Part shown: piece after piece, positions 20,679-31,923 of the stretch
Numbering within the stretch: the stretch's first letter is position 1
How the letters are laid out: each line of letters begins with the position of its first letter
Assembly: GCA_945643635.1 (NCBI GenBank)
Contig: CALZFC010000259.1
Location: forward strand, 328,501 to 392,500
Reading direction: 5' to 3'
Length of the DNA stretch: 64,000 nt
Source: Allodiplogaster sudhausi
Lineage: Eukaryota > Nematoda > Chromadorea > Rhabditida > Diplogasteridae
Notes under the pieces: generated by a model
The model's input: the letters and a program-made list of their open reading frames with translations, nothing else
Databases searched by the model: none
What the model was told of the DNA's origin: nothing
Translations under genes and position numbers: made by a program

Positions 20679-21852
20679 AGCACGGCCATGAAAAATGGCT
20701 GCGCAGGTAGTCAGAATCGCACTTGCTTGGCTCCGGCCCTTTGCGGTCGGTCAAACGCGTCATTTGTCAATTTGACCTTCCGCACGCTCTATCCCACCAG
20801 GTTACTGTACGCTTGACGGGGGTATCCAGTGAAACAAACAGGACGCAGCAGAATCAATAATTTGAAACTTTGCTTTGAATTTCCCGCATTTGAGATTTCG
20901 CGCATAAAACAGGGATTTTGCGCATAAAATGCGTGATTTTGGCTGCGTACCTGCAAGCTCCGCCCACTTCTCCGAAGCCATGGATCAAGGCTTCATAATG
21001 ACCGCATTTATTAGGGGCTGAACGGCCGTGGATTGGGATAGTTCTGAAAGTCATTTGGTGGCTTTTCATCATTATGCCGGTAAGGTGTGGAAAATGTTAT
21101 CTGCGCCAGGGAATTGAATACGCGGTTGTGCGGATACAAGGTTTGGTTTTACTGGAGAAGGGTGAAAGAGTGGACGTTTTAAAAGTGTTTGAAATGCAAT
21201 CTACCACAATTCACGAGAATCTTAGGAATATATTCAAGACTCCATTTTGTTGGGCGGGTCTGTAAATCGCAAGAACTGTGCCTTATTGAGTCCGAATGCA
21301 CGCTAAGAGACGACACCTCTGGTCAAACCTGTCTCATTTCATTTTTGACTGGCTGTTTTCATTCCAGACAATGGGACATTTCAGTCATCTTTTCGCTCTC
21401 TCTCTCATTGTCTCTCTCAATCTCTCGCACTCTCTCTCCACATATCTCTCTAATCCTGACATCTATTCACTAATCAAGGCACGAACTGTTCATCTTCTTT
21501 GTGTTCATTAAGTTGCGGATAGAATTGATTTTTCATATCCTTTCATTTGTATGTATGTACATATGTACATACATCAATTTTGAAACTCTTATCATCTCAC
21601 ATTGTATCACTAAGTCTGCGTTCAGGTTGCCGCTATGCAATTCTTATTTCTGTCTCTGAAGCGGTGGTCTTCTCCTTCCGCAGTAATTCAGGCCTTTCTT
21701 GAAATAATTTATTTATCATAATACAATTGCATTTGATAAAAAGTGTTTATACTTTAAAAAGTACTTAATGAATTGAAAATTCCTCCCGACCACGCCGTCG
21801 TCTTCTGGCACGAATGCAAAAACGAAAAGTCGGTATAAAAGTGCTGAAAAGA
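20679..21852. other. Intergenic region, divergent flank
   Basis: Lies between the minus-strand acetyltransferase and the plus-strand small gene and must hold both promoters. On the minus strand near 20980 a short open start (MASEKWAELAG, then 'gtacgc') could be a 5' exon, but its phase does not fit exon 20634-20589. 21310-21440 is a repeat shared with 24595-24690. Confidence 0.45.
21310..21440 (+). repeat. Dispersed repeat R3, copy 1
   Basis: 'aaacctgtctcatttc', 'ttttgact', 'gttttcattc' and 'atcttttcgctc' followed by CT repeat. The same order is found at 24598-24690. Confidence 0.7.
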
Positions 21853-22674
21853 ATGGCTCCTGTACTGCTCTCCGTCCTCACGACTTTGGTTGTTCGACCG
21901 CTGGGCGTCGATGAGGACAAGACGCTGACCATAGACGAGCTCAAGATGAACCCGAATCTCAACGTCGTCTTCAAAGTGGGCAACGGCATCGACATCTATG
22001 AGGTACGGGCAGTTGAAAGATACTTTTTTATTGCTTAAAATGTATCGCTTAAAAAGCATATCACTTAAAAATAAGTTCAATCTTGGTTTATAGAAAGAAC
22101 TTTCTGCTTGCGAACCACGACCGTGAACGATACCAAGTTCGAGGACCTGAAGGAAGTCGGCATCGAAGACGCGAACAATCAGCCCACTACCCCGGTATTT
22201 TCAGGCATCCGCCAAGAAGAGCCTCCATTAAGAAGGCGGGCTGAGATTTCTGATGAAGCTCCTCCTTAACTTTTCTCCTCCAATTCAGTAAACGGGGATT
22301 CTTTTTTACGAAATGTTTTTGTTTGTCACACAGATATCCTTGAGCTTCTCTCGGTGATACTTAATTGAGGCGAATAATGACATGATAGAGCGCACTTTCA
22401 AACAAGTTTATCACACAGTGTCATATATCTCGCTTCTTTCTCTCTCTATCTCTCTCTATATCTGTCTCTCCCTTCCTATCTTTCTCTTTCTCTCTCTCCC
22501 TCTCACTTTCTTTCTCTCTCGCTCTCTCTCTCCATATCTCAATGATCTCTCACTCGCTCTCTCTTCCTTGCTCTCTTCTCTCAGCCCTGCGGCAAAGTGG
22601 CTGGTTTACGATGGAAGAAAATGTTCGAACCCTTATCACAGATAGCAAAGAATAGAGAAGAGCAAGCAGATTAA
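21853..22674 (+). CDS. Small unidentified gene, three exon-like blocks
   Basis: Blocks: 21853-22002 (MAPVLLSVLTTLVVRPLGVD, then EDKTLTIDELKMNPNLNVVF KVGNGIDIYE), about 22094-22194 (RTFCLRTTTVNDTKFEDLKE then VGIEDANNQPTTP) and 22585-22674 (PCGKVAGLRWKKMFEPLSQI, then AKNREEQAD and stop), each bounded by splice consensus. The first 18 residues are hydrophobic enough for a signal peptide or anchor. Blocks 2 and 3 join in phase. Blocks 1 and 2 do not: the natural frame of block 2 is one base out from the 'gag|gtacgg' donor of block 1, which suggests a frameshift, an unseen mini-exon or a broken gene. I do not recognise the family. Confidence 0.45.
22436..22575 (+). repeat. (CT)n tract before the last exon of the small gene
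   Basis: CT-rich, ending at the acceptor 'ctctcag' (22578-22584). Confidence 0.8.
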
Positions 22675-23241
22675 ACAATAAGTGGTATTTCTTTATTTCA
22701 AAGGCAATATATATGTGCATAAATATGCAATAGATATCTTCCTGAGATCTCGTTACCATTTTTGCATTCATAGTGTTTTTATTCATCATTACAAGAAGCC
22801 TTTCATATGATTTGGCATATTGCTTTTTTAATATTGTTATTATTATTATTTTCCTAACCGGAAGGGCCATTAGATATTGTCGTTGAGTTTCCGTGCGAGC
22901 GAAATCTTGAGAGCTAGAAATTTTGAGCGTTTCTTCTTTAAAATTAACTACCAAAGTCCTCTAAAAAGGTCATACTGTGTGTGAATGGAAGACGAAAAGA
23001 GCCCATAAATTGTTTCACGCTTCCTCTCCTCCTTCTTTTTCGCTCTATCTACGGTTACTCTGAATTACCCTATTCTTCTCTGAATTGCCCTCACTAGCCT
23101 CTGAGGTCTCATATGGAGAATTAGTGCGGTTGATTCCATTCTAAAATTCCCTTTTGCTAGCCTTAATTAATTTTTTAATGAATAAAAAGGTTCTGATGAT
23201 TCCACAAGGACTTACACTGTACTTATTTTTGACCTTTTCTC

Positions 23242-23403
23242 CACACACAAAAATTTGTTTGAAACAATCATTGTTTTGGCGTACAACTGAGACAATATTG
23301 TTTGGCATATCAAAATTTTTTTTTCATTTTTTGATATATCAAACAATATTGTTTCAGTTTTACGCAAAAACAACGATTGTTTCAAACAATTTTTTTTGTG
23401 TGT
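23242..23403. mobile_element. Palindromic foldback element (MITE-like)
   Basis: An almost complete 160-bp palindrome. The left arm starts 'cacacacaaaaatttgtttg' and the right arm ends 'caattttttttgtgtgtg'. Internal matches include 'caatattgtttggcatatca' and its complement. It has no coding capacity and shares CACACAAA/TTTGTGTG ends with 19873-19994. Confidence 0.8.
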
Positions 23404-24597
23404 CAGTCAATGCGATAAAGAAATTCAAGGCAAAAACAGTTCCCGGCATTTGTGCACCTTCCTTTCCATCCAAATAACCATTTCAAATTTGAATTTTAGC
23501 AACATTTACCTTTAATCTCTGTTCCACGTATTGCTATACTTTAGAAATTTAAAAAGAAAATTTGAAATTTATTTTTCCCGCCCACCTGGTATTGATTGCG
23601 ATTCATCATTGTCTGACGATTTGAATAAATTGCTCAATGGCTGTTGTAGACGCAGAAGACAGTAGAAGAGAGCCTACAAAATGAATTTTTTTTAATTAAT
23701 TAGTAATTAATTAGCGCCGGGTTTTGAGAAAACCGTCCGTGGTTTTCATGCCAATAGAGGATGCAATATGGAACGTTTAGAGTTCGTCTCTGCTGTAGAG
23801 CCGATGACATTGAATTTAGAAAGTCGGGAATTAAAAATAACCTGGAAATGTATGCGGAAGACAGTTTTGATTTGATAGAGAAAAAAAAATGTTTAGATTT
23901 GATAGAACATGCTGCCTCGGGCGTGATGAGAAAAAATATCTTTACAAACTCTTCAAAAGCAAGGCGACTATAAATTGTCAAATTGTCTACTTGATCTACT
24001 TAATACCAACGAAAGCCGATTTGATCTCTGATCTCGATCGGAGACACTTTTCGCCGATATTGACTAACTTGCTCTGATTTGATTGCTGCGCTTTCCGACG
24101 CGTCGCGGACCGACGACGCGTCGCGGACGGAAACGCGTAGGCATTTCTGCTTTCTAAACGAGGGCGATCACTGATAATTTAGGTGAGATTTCAAATTCTC
24201 GCGATCCTTGAATTGATCTCTGATTCGCTCGTGCTATTTTTACACCTGCGAAATAGCGCGCGAGAATGAGAGAGCCTACTCCTGCGGTTAATACGGCAAT
24301 TAAATATTAATGTATTTAAATCAATGGCTTCGGTAAGGAGACGAAATAAAGGAGAAAAAAAAGAGTGTAAGGCACCTCTTCGCTGAGAACGTCGGTGGTG
24401 AAAGGGAAAGGCGACCTAGCGGGATGCTTCCCCTTCCCTTTCACTTTCCAGGTGGAGATCGCTTGGTTCCACTCTCTCAGCTCTCATATCCCAGATGTTC
24501 CATCACCTTTCATGGCCTTTGCCGCCATCAGCAACAAACGAACTGGTGTCCAGCTTCTTCGCTCTCTGGCTGAAAGGTCGTTGGCACCCACGCTTCT

Positions 24598-24671
24598 TCA
24601 AACCTGTCTCATTTCTTTTTTGACTTGCCGTTTTCATTCATGACAAGGAGGAGATTGATGCTATCTTTTCG

Positions 24672-24749
<78 letters not shown>

Positions 24750-24789
24750 AGCTGTCTCTCTCCCTCTTTATCTCTCACTTTCTTGCTCG

Positions 24790-24846
<57 letters not shown>

Positions 24847-24912
24847 GCTGTCTCTCTCCCTCTTTATCTCTCTCTTTCTTGCACGCTCTCTCTCTCTCTC
24901 TCTCTTACTCTT
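24598..24912 (+). repeat. R3 copy 2 plus (CT)n tract
   Basis: 24598-24666 repeats the R3 sequence. 24667-24912 is CT repeat containing a second-order duplication of about 115 bp ('tttctcgct(a/c)gctgtctctc...tctttatctctc'). Confidence 0.8.
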
Positions 24913-25145
24913 ATCATGACATGCAGAGTGTATGAACTATCATCGCCACAGGGTAAAGCCATTCCACTGAAAGCAAGCACGAACAGTTCACAAAACTTTC
25001 TGCCAAGGACAGTTGACGGATCCCCCTTGTGGCTGTTAATTTACTTTCAATTAGTGTAATGGGTGAGATGTGGGCTGATAGAGTTGATTTCATATAAATG
25101 TTCGCCATCCCACAGCGTGTTCATCTCTGTCTGTCTCCAGTGGGA

Positions 25146-25714
25146 ATGAATGCCACCCGTCTTCCTCTCCTCGTCCTCCTCCTCTCCGCGTCCTTTTCCG
25201 TGGTCATCGCCTGTATGGCGATGATCCCGACTGATCCGGCACTGACCAGGTTAGCTACAATTTATCATTCCTTACTTTCAAGATATTATGAAGATTTTAA
25301 CTAATTTCATTATTTATTTGCATAGTAATATTTATATTTCATTATTTATTTGCTACATAATAATTCTCATTATTTACGAACAAAAGAATTTTTATGAATT
25401 GGTTTTTTTATTTTATTTTATAACTAACCAAGTTAATTAGTTATTAAGTTAACCATAAGTTATTTAAATAAATAAAAAGAGAAAAGACTTCAGTCTCATT
25501 AAATATTGCAGACCACCACCGATCACAACAACCGCACTGACGCAACAACTACGCCCACGACAACGACTTCAACTACAACTGCCTCCACTACCACTACAAC
25601 TACGACACCTTCCACTACCACCACTACGCCCATGTCAAAATGTGGACTCTGCGCCACGGTGGTCTGCGAGGTTTGTGCAGTCAATTACTACTTGACACAG
25701 AACGATATAATATT

Positions 25715-25753
<39 letters not shown>

Positions 25754-26409
25754 GCTAATTCTCATTGAACAGCATTTAATTAATTAATTTAAATTATTAA
25801 AATTAAAATTAATTAGCTAATTAATAGGGTCCCATCGGTTGTCCTCCCCAAACCACCTACCAGGACTCGAGTCTCCTGGTGAAGGGGACAGCCCCTTGCA
25901 AGACAGCGACATGCAAACCGGGAGCGACTCTGCATGTTTATTTGGTAGGTTCCGAAACTAAATTAGTCATGCTTAGTCAATGCTAAGTCAATGCTAAATC
26001 ATGTTAAAGAAGAAGAAGAAGAAGAAGAAGGTTAATGAAAAGTTTTTTTTTAAACATTTAATTAAAGAAACACACATACCGATGAGCGGTATTGTGCTTC
26101 AGTTTGATGAAGTATTGATTATTTATCTATATAATATATGTAATTATAGATATTCATAATTTATGTAGGTATATACATAATTATATAATAATATAATTAT
26201 ATTATATACGTAGTTCTCTCTCGTCATTTCCTCTCCACCTCACTTTGCAGAACGATGGCCCCACGGAGGCGGCGGCAGTAGGCAACATGCTGACATGCCA
26301 GCCAGACGACCCGCTCCGCTACCTCGACGGAGGCGGCAATTCCTATCCAGAGGTAGCTATCACTTCACCCAGGGGGGTCTTTTGCGCAACTCCTGAGGCG
26401 CCCCCCTAG
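25146..26409 (+). CDS. Secreted Thr-rich C6 (DUF281)-like protein
   Basis: Exons: 25146-25249, 25512-25670, 25828-25944, 26251-26409 (TAG). Exon 1 gives a clear signal peptide (MNATRLPLLVLLLSASFSVV, then IACM). Exon 2 is a mucin-like Thr stretch ending KCGLCATVVCE. Exons 3-4 carry GPIGCPPQTTYQ, APCKTATCKPGATLHVYL and GNMLTCQPDD, with a final GVFCATPEAPP. The CxxC start, the C-KTA-xC core and later cysteines fit the nematode C6 domain of extracellular proteins, usually preceded by Thr/Pro-rich linkers. Exons 2, 3 and 4 join in phase 0. Exon 1 to exon 2 is one base out of phase with the visible donor (ACC AG|GTTAGC), so the first junction is unresolved. An alternative start at 25098 is in frame but would bury the signal peptide. 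Function unknown; probably secreted or cuticular. Confidence 0.65.
25718..25751. repeat. (TA)n microsatellite
   Basis: TA run in intron 2 of the C6-like gene. Confidence 0.95.
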
Positions 26410-27104
26410 CCGCCATGTTGTAGATTGGGACTACTTACTTACACATTGTTACTTTACAAGCCTTTATTATCTAAGTTAGCCAAAATTATTTATTAGCAGT
26501 CATATAGAGAGAGAAGAGAGAGGGGGGGGCGGCCATGGGGGTAGCCGTCTCCTTGCGGCTTCCGACGAACACTGGGGCACCGGAGGCTGTTCTTCTAGGC
26601 GTGGCCTCCGCTGCTGATAGCTCTGCCCCCCAGGGGGCTTAACAGTGTGATACTCATCAGCCTTCCTATCACACTCCTTCCATTCCGCTTTCGTCGAACA
26701 CACTGATTTTCGGTCTTCCCCATAGTCATACCTCAACCAGATATTGATGAACAAATGTTTTTTTTTCTATTCTCCCCATCCTGTTGCCGTTCCTCACCAC
26801 ACTTACTCCCTACCACACATTAGTTTCCCAAGCAAAATCTGACAGTGACATTCATTTCCTGACTGTTGCTCGAGAAAAAGAAGATGAATAAACAGAAACT
26901 CGCGTTATTCCTGAAGGATAAATAAATTTGCTCTAAATTATATGTAATTATGATACGCCGACGACTGCCGATCATCTATAAAAAAATATTTGAATATTCC
27001 TCTATGTATTATTTCTTTTGGAACAGAAACATGTCATCATACATACACATATGTACATATATCATTGATAATTTTGAAATGGCAAACATTTTAAGATTTT
27101 TTTC
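26410..27104. other. 3' flank of C6-like gene
   Basis: Possible polyadenylation signals 'aataaa' near 26887 and 26920. A minus-strand open frame (26500-26754) with Pro/Arg bias lacks family resemblance. Confidence 0.45.
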
Positions 27105-27696
27105 GTCACCTGTATATCTGACGATGGCCAATGCCATTTCAGCACAACCAAGAGCGACTCCTTTACATGTCGTTCTTTCCAATTTGTTCTCTTGCTCACT
27201 CAAGCATCGATCTGATTATAGTCATCTCTCCATAATTCACTTTGCGCATTCCATTTGTGAACAGACAACAACGATTTAAATAACACAACTTTATAAACAA
27301 ACTGGGCTGGAAATGGGAGAGGATCTCATGGGCCTTAGACCCTGGAGAACATTTAGGCCGGGAGGTCGAGGAGGGTCTAGGAGGGACCCGATCGGGCACG
27401 GAGGGGTCTAGGAGGGACCCGATCGGGCACGATGGGGTCTAGGAGGGACCCGATCGGGCACGGAGGGGTCAAGGAGGGACCCGATCGGGCACGGAAGGGT
27501 CTAGGAGGGACCCGATCGGGCACGGAGGGTTCTAGGAGGGACCCGATCGGGCACGGAGGGGTCTAGGAGGGACCCGATCGGGCACGGAGGGGTCTAGGAG
27601 GGACCCGATCGGGCACGGAGGGGTCTTGGAGGGACCCGATCGGGCACGGAGGGGTCCCTAATAGAGTGCGGCGCAGCTTTGCCTTCTGCTCCTCCA
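27105..27696 (-). pseudogene. Reversed copy of the 3' end of the SH2-like gene, with minisatellite
   Basis: Read on the minus strand, 27696 downward starts with the last-exon sequence for EEQKAKLRRT, loses the final codons, then shows the 3' flank ('ctccagggtctaaggccca', near 27330-27350) and continues to the equivalent of 14240-14360 at 27120-27250. It is a truncated, displaced gene fragment. Confidence 0.8.
27365..27655 (-). repeat. 31-bp minisatellite, 9 copies, with CCCGATCGGG core
   Basis: Nine tandem copies of 'ggtctaggagggacccgatc' + 'gggcacggagg'. Each core is the palindrome cccgatcggg. The equivalent position after the intact gene (14080-14110) and in the other copy (28902-28930) has one core only, so expansion is specific to this copy. 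Confidence 0.92.
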
Positions 27697-27699
27697 ATG

Positions 27700-27900
27700 T
27701 AGACCGTGAGTCAATGGTTGTCTTTCTTCGTCTTCTTTCAGAAGAAGGCTCCGACTCTGTTCTCAATTTCAGGGAGACGAAAGTCCCATTTGAATGGAAG
27801 CTATTATTCTCTGTAGCAAATTTTATTCTTTTGACAAAATCTAAATGTGAAAAAACTGGAAGGCGGTTTTGCATGTCGCCACACATTCATATGTATAACA
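27700..27900 (+). repeat. Dispersed repeat R2, copy 2
   Basis: Counterpart of 19185-19385; abuts the truncated SH2-like gene fragment directly. Confidence 0.8.
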
Positions 27901-28033
27901 AAAGTAGACCCAACTTTCAACATATACCGATTGCCTAAATATAATTAATGCATACGTAAATTGCTCTAAAGGGGACTACTATGTATAGTTTACGGTGTTA
28001 GAGAGGGAAAGAGAGATAGGGAGAAACAGAGAA

Positions 28034-28065
<32 letters not shown>

Positions 28066-28069
28066 TAGT

Positions 28070-28790
28070 AGAGAGATTAGCCCATCTCACTTTAATGAAT
28101 TCCATAGTATTGATTTCGTTTCCCCGACAGAATCATGGTTTACATACTATGAGCACGGGCAGATTAATGATCAAGGAAAAAAATGATAAGAAAAATGCGA
28201 AAGAAATAAACGTTTACTTGTTATAGTTTTTATGACTATGATTATGGAAGGGCTCTTGTTTAATTAAAATTAAAGCACTGAGACGATAATTATTATTACC
28301 TTATCGCCGTCTCAAAACTTGTACGCATTTAATCTAATTACATTTAATTTTTTATCTCGAATAAGACGACGAGTCTGAATCGTGTGAACCTTTAAAAGGT
28401 GGTAATTACCACTTTTCCGCACCGGTAAACCACAGTTAACCAAATCATTTACCAAGAAAAGGATATTATTTGCGATTTCGTTGGATGAAAGAGTCAGATT
28501 TGATTCTTCTTATTATTAAATTTTATCTCGATTAACCGCACCTCAATTTGAAGCATAAAGTTTCACTTTTATTATTAATAATAATAGCTCCTAAAATTGT
28601 GGGGTTTATAGATATCTTATTACCTTAAATATAAGTTTAAATTTAACAAAAGATAAAAAGCCGACGACAACTATTTACGTTTCCTATGAGATGCTTGTAT
28701 CGCGCGTAAAACCGCAGTTTTATTAATAATAGATTATTATTTTTGCTACATCTTAATAATATACATATAATGAAGTTAAATAATACAGGA
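28070..28790 (+). repeat. Dispersed repeat R1, copy C
   Basis: Starts 'agcccatctcacttta' after a short GA run, as copy A does, and ends just before a copy of the last exon of the SH2-like gene. Confidence 0.8.
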
Positions 28791-28794
28791 AAAA

Positions 28795-29110
28795 AAGTTC
28801 CCCGACATCGTGGCGCTCGTGGCCTACATGGAGGAGCAGAAGGCAAAGCAGCGCCGCACGACGACGCGCAAGGGACTCTCCGTCCGTCGCTCCTAGACCC
28901 CCTCCGCGCCCGATCGGGTCCCTCCTAGACCCTCCTCGACCTCCCGGCCTTAATGTTCTCCAGGGTCTAAGGCCCATCAGACTCTCTCTCATTTCTAGCC
29001 CCGTTTTTGTATATACAAAAAACAAAGTTTTGTTATTTAAATTGTTGTCGTCTATAGACAAATGAAATACGCGACGTGAATTATGGAGAGTTGACACGAT
29101 CAGATCGATA
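28795..29110 (+). pseudogene. Forward copy of the last exon and 3' flank of the SH2-like gene
   Basis: Reads FPDIVALVAYMEEQKAKQRR, then TTTRKGLSVRRS and stop at about 28896, nearly identical to exon 13973-14071, followed by the same 3' flank. The upstream SH2 exons are absent: 28794 is preceded by repeat R1. It is a displaced gene fragment. Confidence 0.85.
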
Positions 29111-29649
29111 TGATTCGGAAAGAAAAGAAATAAAAGAAGAAAAAAATATTTTGGTGCAAGGGTATTGATTGTGGTTGTGTTCAGGTGAGTTTGTGAGCCT
29201 GGTGCATTTCGTTCGTTAATAATAACTATGATTGTGTGCTGTTGATAATTAGTTCTAGTGCAATTTCATAGCTGCGGAATAGTTTTAAAAATTGTGCCCT
29301 CATTCGCACGTTTACCTAGCTTTTCCTTCTATCTGTTATCATCACGTTTTCGTGTGTGCCAAGTGTATTCTGCGATAGGATCGTGTGTATACTCAGTAGC
29401 AGGACTCTTGAGCTCTGGCTGTTGTTATCCCGGCCGGGAAAGGCGCCGTTTAATTTTTTCCCTTGGTTTTCCTTCCCTAGGGCAATAAAAAAACGTTTTC
29501 ATTTTCCAATGTCATTCCTAAAAATTCGTTGCCTCCCTCAGATTATGCAAGCTTTTGAGCTTTTGCATTGAATTCTCCCCTTTTCGTCATCCTGATTTCA
29601 GTTCATATTAGAACGAAAAGAGTTCGCAAGAATAGGATTTCGATGCTTG

Positions 29650-29702
<53 letters not shown>

Positions 29703-30137
29703 TTCTCTCTCTCTCGGGTCTACATTCATTTCCTTGGTTAGTGATCATGTGTCAATCAGCGTGCGTGACGTAACTGATAAGCTGCGAGAGAGTTCGAGAC
29801 ACGTGTAAGGCTATAAATCGGCGATCCCCGCCCCCTTCCCGGAAATTGGATGATGAGCTTACGAAATTATGGGTTTTCGCCCCCCCCCCCCCGCTTCCTC
29901 TTCATTCTGCTCAAGAATCTGTCAAAAGAATGGCCAATTTGCTTCCATTTCGCCTTTAAGCTTTGTAGACTAGTTTTTATTAAAGTATTTTGTGAATATA
30001 TTAAGGTTTTTTCTTGCCAATCCTATGTTTGTTCAAAAAGAATGGCAAAATTTGCGTGTATTTCGTATTCAGAAGAACTTTTTTAAGGGAAATTTTTTTA
30101 ATGACCATATAATTTTTCTCAGCTTTTGTTCAAAAGA
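29111..30137 (+). promoter_or_regulatory. Presumed promoter and 5' region of valyl-tRNA synthetase
   Basis: About 1 kb with a (CT)n run (29649-29716), a possible TATA element ('gctataaatcgg', about 29811) and a 12-14-base C run (29880). The ATG at 30138 is preceded by 'caaaaga'. No other gene seen. The TATA assignment is a guess from sequence alone. Confidence 0.35.
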
Positions 30138-31884
30138 ATGGGTGCGGACGAAGTCAACAACGGTGGCGGCGGCAAGCCAAAGACGGAGAAGGAACTCAAG
30201 AAGGAGGCGGCCAAGGCCGAGAAGCTCGCCAAGTTCGAAGAGAAACAGAAGAAGCTCGCGGAGCAGAAGGCCGCGCAGGCCGGCAAGCCCAAGGAGGTTG
30301 GTAGCGAGTCCGATGATGTTTTAGCTCTTTTTTTTGCTCGACCAATTCAGAGGTTTTAAAACTTTTTCTTTTTTAACTTTTTAAACAAACTAAAGTACCT
30401 TTAAATGGTCTAAATTAATGAATTTTCAGTAATTATTCACTGGACATTATCCATGAAATTATTTCATTTCAATTATGTCAAGTAGAAGAAGAAAAGAAAA
30501 TAAAAAAACATTTCTAATTATTCTTCATTTGTTTAAAAAGGGTGCTTAAACAGCAGTAGCGGCAGCAGCTTCTATCCCATTCTTTTCTCGTATTCAGGAG
30601 AAAAAAGAGAAGAAAGAGGCAAAACCCACGGTCGAGTACGTGCCAGTGAAGCCTGGCGAGAAGAAGAGTAAGTTTCTTTTATTTCTTGATTTTAATTATT
30701 TTTTCTTTCATTAAAAAACAAACGTTAAAATTTTATTCTCCAAGCACTGGAATGTGAACCACAAGAATTTTTGCCTGCCTACTACTGGTGGTTTTAATTT
30801 ATCTAGAAAGGTTAAGTGCTTGTAAGAATCCCGGTTGGTGTTAAAAAGCTTTATTCAACTATAAAAATAAAGAAATGTAGTGTTTCAATGCTATTTGACT
30901 ATAGTAGACCCCTTATTTTTCCCCCGTGAATGACAACTATTTATTTGTATAAATATATTTTAGTGTGACCGTAACTCCTCCCTTCTTCCTTTTCAGATCT
31001 CACAGGTGACATGCCGTCTGCGTACAGTCCACGTTACGTCGAAGCGGACTGGTACGCGTGGTGGGAGCGCCAAGGCTTCTTCCGGCCGGAATACGGTGGA
31101 CGAGATATCTTGTTAGTCGAATGCTTCAATTTTTAGTGTGCTTTCGACTTTCTTCATAGTTTTCAAAGATGGTTCTTTTCCAGTGTTTTAGTTATATTTC
31201 CTCTGAATTATACCCAGAAATATATTGAATTAAATCATCACGGTGCGTGGTAAAATTTTGCTTATTTAACTAATATGCAGTAACAGGCACGTTCGTTTCA
31301 GGATGCCGAAAGTCTGTGCAACTTTATCATTACAGTTTTAGCTGCAATAGTTTGAAAAAAATTATTTAAGCGAAAAGCGAAATGAATTAAAAGAAACAAA
31401 TAATTTAAGCGAAAAGCGAAATGAATTACTGTGTGAATTAATATAAGATTGGTATAAATATATAAATAACAAGAATATCATTGTTTTCGTTTCAGGAAGC
31501 CAAACCCGAACGGCCACTTCACCATCGCCATCCCTCCACCCAATGTCACGGGCACCCTCCACGTCGGTCACGCGCTTGCTACTTCGGTCGAAGACACGCT
31601 GACGAGATGGTGCGTCGTCGTGTTACTTATATGCTATATAGTAATAATGATAGTAATTATTATTATTATTATTCATTATTATTATGATTATCACTGTTAT
31701 TCTTATTATTTTGTAAAAAAAAATTTCATTTTATAATAGCAGTTGTGCTAGTGAAAGAATAAAAATTATTATTTTTTGTTAAATGAATATTTTATTTAAA
31801 AAATTCAGGAATCGCATGAAGGGCCGCACGACGCTGTACGCGCCCGGCGCGGATCATGCAGGAATTGCGACGCAGGTATCTTTT

Positions 31885-31923
<39 letters not shown>

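Larger units (their letters stand above)
22675..25145. other. Intergenic, repeat-rich
   Basis: Contains a 160-bp foldback element, AT-rich spacers, two 'gacgcgtcgcgga' repeats near 24095-24125, a short inverted pair 'gtgaaagggaaaggcgac'/'cttccctttcactttcc' (24398-24450) and a long (CT)n block. I see no supported gene. Confidence 0.5.

Noticed and set aside
22610..22640. tRNA-like B box ('gttcgaacc')
   Set aside because: No A box or cloverleaf pairing around it, and it falls inside the last exon of the small gene.
26500..26754. Minus-strand 84-residue open frame near the C6-like gene
   Set aside because: Pro/Arg-biased, no recognised domain, probably the antisense of the 3' flank.
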